From positions 1-34,325 of the forward strand of contig DDXI01000069.1 in NCBI GenBank assembly GCA_002347475.1: a stretch of DNA of 34,325 nucleotides, in the 5' to 3' direction. Origin of the DNA: Peptococcaceae bacterium UBA2264. GTDB lineage: Bacteria; Bacillota; Desulfitobacteriia; Desulfitobacteriales; Desulfitobacteriaceae. A program made the translations under genes and the position numbers. Each line of letters opens with the position of its first letter. Within the stretch, counting starts at the first letter, position 1. Below, piece after piece: positions 30,333-34,325 of the stretch. Under the pieces are notes generated by a model. That model saw nothing but the letters and a program-made list of their open reading frames with translations, was not told the DNA's origin and did no database searches.

Positions 30333-31145
30333 ATGAATTTTGTTGCTCTTGATTTCGAAACCGCAAATCCTGATCCAGCAAGCGCGTGTTCATTAGGAAT
30401 AGTTGTTGTCAAAAATGGACTTATTACTGATACATATCACTCATTAATAAAACCACAAGAAGTCTATTTTGATAAGCATTTTACCGCCATTCATGGGATT
30501 ACCAAAGATGATGTAAAAAACGCTCCTACATTTTCTGATCTATGGGATACCTATCTTAATCGCTGTATCGGAGAACATGTGATAGCCGCTCACAATGCAT
30601 CCTTTGATATGAACGTATTAAGCCATCTTTTTTCAATTTACAGAATTCCTAATCCCGAAATAAATTGCTTATGTACACTCAAGATATCAAAAGATGCTTT
30701 TCCAGAACTAGATAATTATAAATTGAATACCATTGTCTCACATCTGCATATCAATGCCGGCCGTCATCATGAATCTCTCCCGGACGCGTTTGCATGTGCA
30801 TCAATTCTACTTAAATCAAAAGACATTCTGGGGTTATCGACGATAAATGATTTTCTTGGCATGTACTCAGTGAATACTTCAAAAATAAATCATGATTTTT
30901 GGCATGCTGAAAATTTTCATATGCATTATCAGGACAGTCAATCTAAAAGAGTAAAAAGTTCATACAAAGTCAAGGTCATAAGCATTGATATAGAAAATCA
31001 ATGTGGTTTGATTAACGACTATCTTGTTGATCTGCAACAATGCGAATGTCGCGATTTTGTGTTAAGAAAAAAACCGTGCAAACACATGTATCGCTTAGCT
31101 ATAGAACTTGGAATATTAAAAGTAAAGGATTATTTTTTCCGGTAG
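30333..31145 (+). CDS. DnaQ-like 3'-5' exonuclease fused to a SWIM zinc finger, 270 aa
   Basis: Residues 1-165 form a DEDDh exonuclease: VALDFETA (D7, E9), AAHNASFDMNVL (D92) and GRHHESLPDAFACA (H146, D151), all catalytic residues present. The C-terminal ~60 residues carry C237-x-C239-x9-C249-x-H251 (QQCECRDFVLRKKPCKHMYR), the CxCxnCxH signature of SWIM domains. In between is a helical/beta linker (WHAENFHMHYQDSQSKRVKS). The start has TTAAGGAG. A DnaQ-SWIM fusion outside a polymerase context suggests DNA repair or defence; target unknown. AT-rich compared with the structural genes. Confidence 0.82.
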   Translation: MNFVALDFETANPDPASACSLGIVVVKNGLITDTYHSLIKPQEVYFDKHFTAIHGITKDDVKNAPTFSDLWDTYLNRCIGEHVIAAHNASFDMNVLSHLFSIYRIPNPEINCLCTLKISKDAFPELDNYKLNTIVSHLHINAGRHHESLPDAFACASILLKSKDILGLSTINDFLGMYSVNTSKINHDFWHAENFHMHYQDSQSKRVKSSYKVKVISIDIENQCGLINDYLVDLQQCECRDFVLRKKPCKHMYRLAIELGILKVKDYFFR

Positions 31146-31173
31146 GACTGAAAAAATCTAAGGAGGATTAGAT

Positions 31174-31671
31174 GTGAATGCTCAAGATCAGGCTGAAATA
31201 TGCAATATGATCACGGATAATCTCATCATAAATGAACAAAAAGCTCCCGAAGATATTAAGATAAACCACAATTCAGCCTATTCTGTTATCAATTTTTTTG
31301 ATGTTGGTTATTTGAGGATTAAATCTGGTAAAAAGAAAACTTTTATTTCCGTAAAAGAAACTTTTAAACCAACAGTGTCAGCCTATACACAACATTTTGA
31401 ATTTATTAAATCTGATCCACTGTGGATCAGGATCCCTATAAATTCAAACGATGATGTCGCAGATCTATTTCCGTTATTTTTAGATTTATACGAATGTGCC
31501 TATAATCAACTTGGTTCAGATTCTTTCAGTTGCTGCTCTCGATACCTTGAGTGCTCAGATGAAATGACATGTATCCAATCTGATACTAGGTTAGCCAAAG
31601 GTTGCATCTACAGAAGAAATTTAACCAATGGCAAAATATTTTATGGTAAGAAAAACAATCCGGATAGATAA
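31174..31671 (+). CDS. Cys-rich protein of unknown function, 165 aa
   Basis: GTG start at 31174 after AAGGAGGATTAGAT. The N-terminal ~105 residues are alpha/beta with a basic strand pair (GYLRIKSGKKKTFISVKETF). The C-terminal ~45 residues have Cys at 120, 121, 127, 133 and 144 within CCSRYLECSDEMTC and GCIYRRNLTNGKIFYGK. This block looks like a conserved zinc or iron-sulfur-type motif that I have the impression recurs in Bacillota proteins, but I cannot name it. It probably forms a pair with the upstream DnaQ-SWIM gene (28 bases apart). Confidence 0.65.
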   Translation: MNAQDQAEICNMITDNLIINEQKAPEDIKINHNSAYSVINFFDVGYLRIKSGKKKTFISVKETFKPTVSAYTQHFEFIKSDPLWIRIPINSNDDVADLFPLFLDLYECAYNQLGSDSFSCCSRYLECSDEMTCIQSDTRLAKGCIYRRNLTNGKIFYGKKNNPDR

Positions 31672-31721
31672 TTGAACCGTACAGGTTACCTAATTAATAA
31701 TAAACAGAAAGGGTTAAAGTC

Positions 31722-33338
31722 ATGTTTATAAAATCGCAAACAATTACTGAATTTCGTTTATTTCATAATAAGGACTTCAAATTTGGCAAAAATATTACTG
31801 CTATAGCAGGACATAATGCCACAGGTAAATCAACAATATTAGCACTCCTTGGCCATTGTGGCGAATTAACAAAACATAAACCGATATTACAACCAAGCTT
31901 CAGATCGGAATTAAGTGAAATAATTAAATTTTCAAGTTCACACGATAAAGTTATTTCTAGCATTGGTACACTTTATTTTGAGGACTATAAAGAAGATGAC
32001 TTAATAAACTCTCCTCCCGAACTATCTTATCGTTCATCATGGCAAGATAATAAAACGAGATACAGAATTATTCCAAAGAAAACGCCGACTAGAAAAACAG
32101 AAAAAAAACTCTCATGGCCAACATTATATCTAGGCCTAAGTAGACTTTATCCCGTTGGTGAATCAACCGAAGCTAATAAAATAGCCATGCAAAAATTGGA
32201 TGAAGTTAATAAGGAATTATTTGTTCAGGAATACAAGAAAATCTTGAGCCTTTTTGAAACACCAAAAGGTGTAACTGCTATTTCACTGGCCGAAACAAGC
32301 AAAAAAAATTCTATTGGAATTAACACTGATACTTATGATTATCTATGTAATTCTGCAGGACAAGATAATCTTGGACAAATTTTAATGGCGGCAATATCTT
32401 TTCGAAGGCTTAAAGAACAAATGGGAGATAATTGGAATGGTGGTATCTTGCTAATTGATGAATTGGATACCACCCTCCACCCAGTTGCACAAAACAAGTT
32501 GGTAGATTTCCTTTATAAGCAATCTAAGGAAATAGGAATTCAAATTATTTTTACAACACATAGCTTAAACCTACTGCAATATCTCTCAGAAAAAATATTG
32601 TATAATAATTCTGATTCGTGTAATCCATATGAACTCATCTATATTTCTACTGCAAATAACGAATTGGCAGTAATGCAGAACCCTGAATATGAAACAATTT
32701 ATTATGATATGATGGCTGTTTATACTGCTGACACTTTTTATCACAATAAAATACCAATCTATTCTGAAGACGATGAGGCCAGGTATCTAATAAATAAACT
32801 AGTAAGTAAATATAAACATCAGTATAAAGATATCAAAGTAAATTTAGGACATGAGCAATTATTGGCCTTATTAGTATCTGATTTTAACAATTACAAACGT
32901 TCTATTTTTATATTTGACGGAGACGTTGAAGATTCAAAACTTTCATCTTATTCCCGCAAACTAGGTATTCAAAAATTCACTAATGTAATTAAACTACCGG
33001 GCACAAAACGGCCAGAAGAAATTATCTGGGATTACATCGATAATCTGCCGTCTGACCATTCTTTTTGGGTTGGAAGTTTTCAGTCTGGTCGTACAAAACG
33101 TAATCTTGATATGCATGGTCCAATGTCAAGTGATTACTCTGGGTTCACTAAAGACAGAGATAAATTCAAAAAATGGTTTAATGATAATTCAGCATTAATA
33201 GATGATGTCATCGAATATTGGATTGTTGATAACCCCGAGATAACCAATCAATTTGAAATTAACTTTGTTAATGCATTTAACAATGTTGCACAACTTAGCC
33301 GCCTTCCAAAAATAGCTATGGCCAAGGCCGAAAATTGA
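31722..33338 (+). CDS. OLD-like ATPase with TOPRIM-like C-terminus, 538 aa
   Basis: An AAA/ABC-type ATPase: Walker A GHNATGKS (residues 30-37), signature-like SAGQDNLGQI (211-220), Walker B GILLIDELD (241-249), and the switch histidine in IFTTHS (277-281). The C-terminal ~200 residues show a TOPRIM-like arrangement: an acidic Glu cluster PIYSEDDEARYLI (~345-357) and DxD in IFIFDGDVED (399, 401), then LPGTKRPEEIIWDYI. This is the architecture of OLD-family nucleases such as phage P2 OLD and GajA of Gabija, and resembles AAA15/DUF4435 fusions. The activity and the exact family are inferred. It is 31 bases from the adenine methyltransferase gene, so the pair is probably co-transcribed. Confidence 0.82.
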   Translation: MFIKSQTITEFRLFHNKDFKFGKNITAIAGHNATGKSTILALLGHCGELTKHKPILQPSFRSELSEIIKFSSSHDKVISSIGTLYFEDYKEDDLINSPPELSYRSSWQDNKTRYRIIPKKTPTRKTEKKLSWPTLYLGLSRLYPVGESTEANKIAMQKLDEVNKELFVQEYKKILSLFETPKGVTAISLAETSKKNSIGINTDTYDYLCNSAGQDNLGQILMAAISFRRLKEQMGDNWNGGILLIDELDTTLHPVAQNKLVDFLYKQSKEIGIQIIFTTHSLNLLQYLSEKILYNNSDSCNPYELIYISTANNELAVMQNPEYETIYYDMMAVYTADTFYHNKIPIYSEDDEARYLINKLVSKYKHQYKDIKVNLGHEQLLALLVSDFNNYKRSIFIFDGDVEDSKLSSYSRKLGIQKFTNVIKLPGTKRPEEIIWDYIDNLPSDHSFWVGSFQSGRTKRNLDMHGPMSSDYSGFTKDRDKFKKWFNDNSALIDDVIEYWIVDNPEITNQFEINFVNAFNNVAQLSRLPKIAMAKAEN

Positions 33339-33369
33339 TGGTATAGTTTGGGAAGGGAGGTAACTTAAA

Positions 33370-34197
33370 ATGCCTGCAACAATGACTCTTTTAAGGTATC
33401 CGGGCGGAAAAACAAAACTATATGATTTTGTACTAGATATTATAAAAAGGAACAACCTTGAGGGATGTACATATATTGAACCCTTTGCTGGCGGTGCTGG
33501 TCTTGCCCTAAAGTTGTTGTTAAAAAGAAATGTATCTTGTTTGATACTTAATGATTTAGATGATGCAGTCTATTCTTTTTGGTTTAGCGTTTTCAACCAC
33601 ACAGACGAATTTTGTCAATTGGTAGATGTTACTCCGGTAACAATTACAGAAAGAGAACGTCAAAAACATGTCTATCATAATAGAAATGAGTACTCAGTTT
33701 TAGAAGTAGGTTTCGCATGTTTTTTTTTAAATCGCACTAATAGATCTGGTATTCTCCATGGTGGACCAATCGGAGGATTTGAACAAAATGGTCCTTATAA
33801 GCTAGATGCTCGTTTTAATAAAAAGAATCTAATTCAGAAATTGCTTAAAATAGCCTCGTTTCGAGAATCCGTTTTACTTAACAATTATGACGTTCATGAG
33901 TTCATAGATAGAGTATTGCCAAATGTTGAAACAGAAAAATCCTTTATATATTTCGACCCTCCTTATGTTAAAAAAGGTCCAATGCTTTACATGAATTCTT
34001 TTAATTCTGATGACCATAGAAACTTGGCCATAAAGATATCTGAGTGCGATAATAATTGGATCGTAACTTATGACAACTGCGAGTTCATATCCAGTCTTTA
34101 TAAAAACTTCAAACAAAAAACACTAAGCATAAATTATAGTGCTGGAAGCACTAAGCATAGTGAGGAAATAGTAATATTTAGCAATAAAATATATTGA
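33370..34197 (+). CDS. DNA adenine methyltransferase, Dam/D12 family, 275 aa
   Basis: MethyltransfD12 (N6-adenine) motifs are all present: YPGGKTKL (10-17), SAM-binding EPFAGGAGLAL (37-47), FFLNRTNRSGI (118-128), and catalytic DPPY (196-199) in IYFDPPYVKK. The C-terminus NYSAGSTKHSEEIVIFSN is typical of M.DpnII/Dam-like enzymes. ATG at 33370 with GGGAGG; an alternative ATG at 33382. The target site cannot be read from sequence, though GATC is common in this family. No restriction endonuclease lies adjacent in the window. Its partner might be the OLD-like ATPase just upstream, or it might protect phage DNA alone. Confidence 0.9.
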   Translation: MPATMTLLRYPGGKTKLYDFVLDIIKRNNLEGCTYIEPFAGGAGLALKLLLKRNVSCLILNDLDDAVYSFWFSVFNHTDEFCQLVDVTPVTITERERQKHVYHNRNEYSVLEVGFACFFLNRTNRSGILHGGPIGGFEQNGPYKLDARFNKKNLIQKLLKIASFRESVLLNNYDVHEFIDRVLPNVETEKSFIYFDPPYVKKGPMLYMNSFNSDDHRNLAIKISECDNNWIVTYDNCEFISSLYKNFKQKTLSINYSAGSTKHSEEIVIFSNKIY

Positions 34198-34325
34198 ACT
34201 TTCTGTTCAGAGGAAAATCTAGTTATAATAATATCTAAACCCTCATTGATTATATCGACCCTTCATGCTAAACTCATTTCAAAGAGCGCCAGAGCACCAG
34301 TACCGATCCGGACGGCCAGAGAGCC
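34198..34325. other. Right edge, no complete gene
   Basis: The first ~85 bases are AT-rich, with a 5-bp hairpin (TGAAC/GTTCA) after the methyltransferase stop. From about 34285 the composition becomes GC-rich, like the structural genes. On the minus strand, a frame of 20 codons enters from the right edge and stops at 34263-34265 (ends LALFEMSLA). It may be the end of a leftward gene outside the window, but it is too short to assign. Confidence 0.35.

Noticed and set aside
1..34325. CRISPR arrays, tRNA or rRNA genes, integrase
   Set aside because: No regularly spaced repeats, no cloverleaf or rRNA-like segment noticed by eye, and no recombinase domain among the proteins.

Overview
The window is most of a temperate, siphovirus-like prophage from a Gram-positive-type (Bacillota) host. 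The evidence is an SPP1/Listeria-style head module, a long-tail module with a tape measure protein, a RecT recombination block, an XRE repressor paired with an ImmA/IrrE protease, and strong AGGAGG-type ribosome binding sites on nearly every gene. The host genus cannot be named from this sequence. No integrase, lysin or att site is visible, so both prophage ends lie outside the window.

Layout. All lytic genes are on the minus strand and read right to left. Early genes (about 29.3 to 19.9 kb) are a Cro-like XRE protein, small membrane and zinc-ribbon proteins (one Com-like), an excisionase-like protein, a Myb-like DNA-binding protein, an SbcC-like ATPase, RecT, an MBL-fold hydrolase, SSB, a DnaD-like replication protein holding short iterons, a DUF1064 nuclease and a DUF1492/ArpU-type late regulator. 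Late genes (19.8 to 0 kb) run: small and large terminase, portal, MuF-type minor head protein with a JAB-like C-terminus, scaffold, major capsid, a head-fibre-like protein, head-tail connectors, tail terminator candidate, tail tube, frameshifted tail assembly chaperone, tape measure, distal tail and adhesion proteins including an F5/8-type domain, then a partial XhlA-like gene at the left edge. Intrinsic terminators or terminator-like hairpins punctuate this late operon.

The genetic switch lies at 29.27-29.44 kb. A consensus leftward promoter (TTGACA-N17-TATAAT) has a GCTAC-N5-GTAGC operator filling its spacer, and two more operators follow toward the repressor. Rightward from there come the short repressor and its ImmA partner, a pairing resembling ImmR/ImmA of ICEBs1.

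Beyond the switch (30.3-34.2 kb, plus strand) is an AT-rich accessory cassette: a DnaQ-like exonuclease fused to a SWIM zinc finger, a Cys-rich protein of unknown function, an OLD-like ATPase with a TOPRIM-like C-terminus, and a Dam-family adenine methyltransferase. Its position and content suggest a lysogenic-conversion or anti-phage cassette, and it is the best candidate here for an undescribed system.

Other points of interest are SSB, apparently started at ATT; a tail gene with a possible ATA start; a plus-strand wHTH/membrane gene lacking any standard start; a +1 frameshift in the tail chaperone; and several small genes, mostly Cys-rich, read directly from the sequence.
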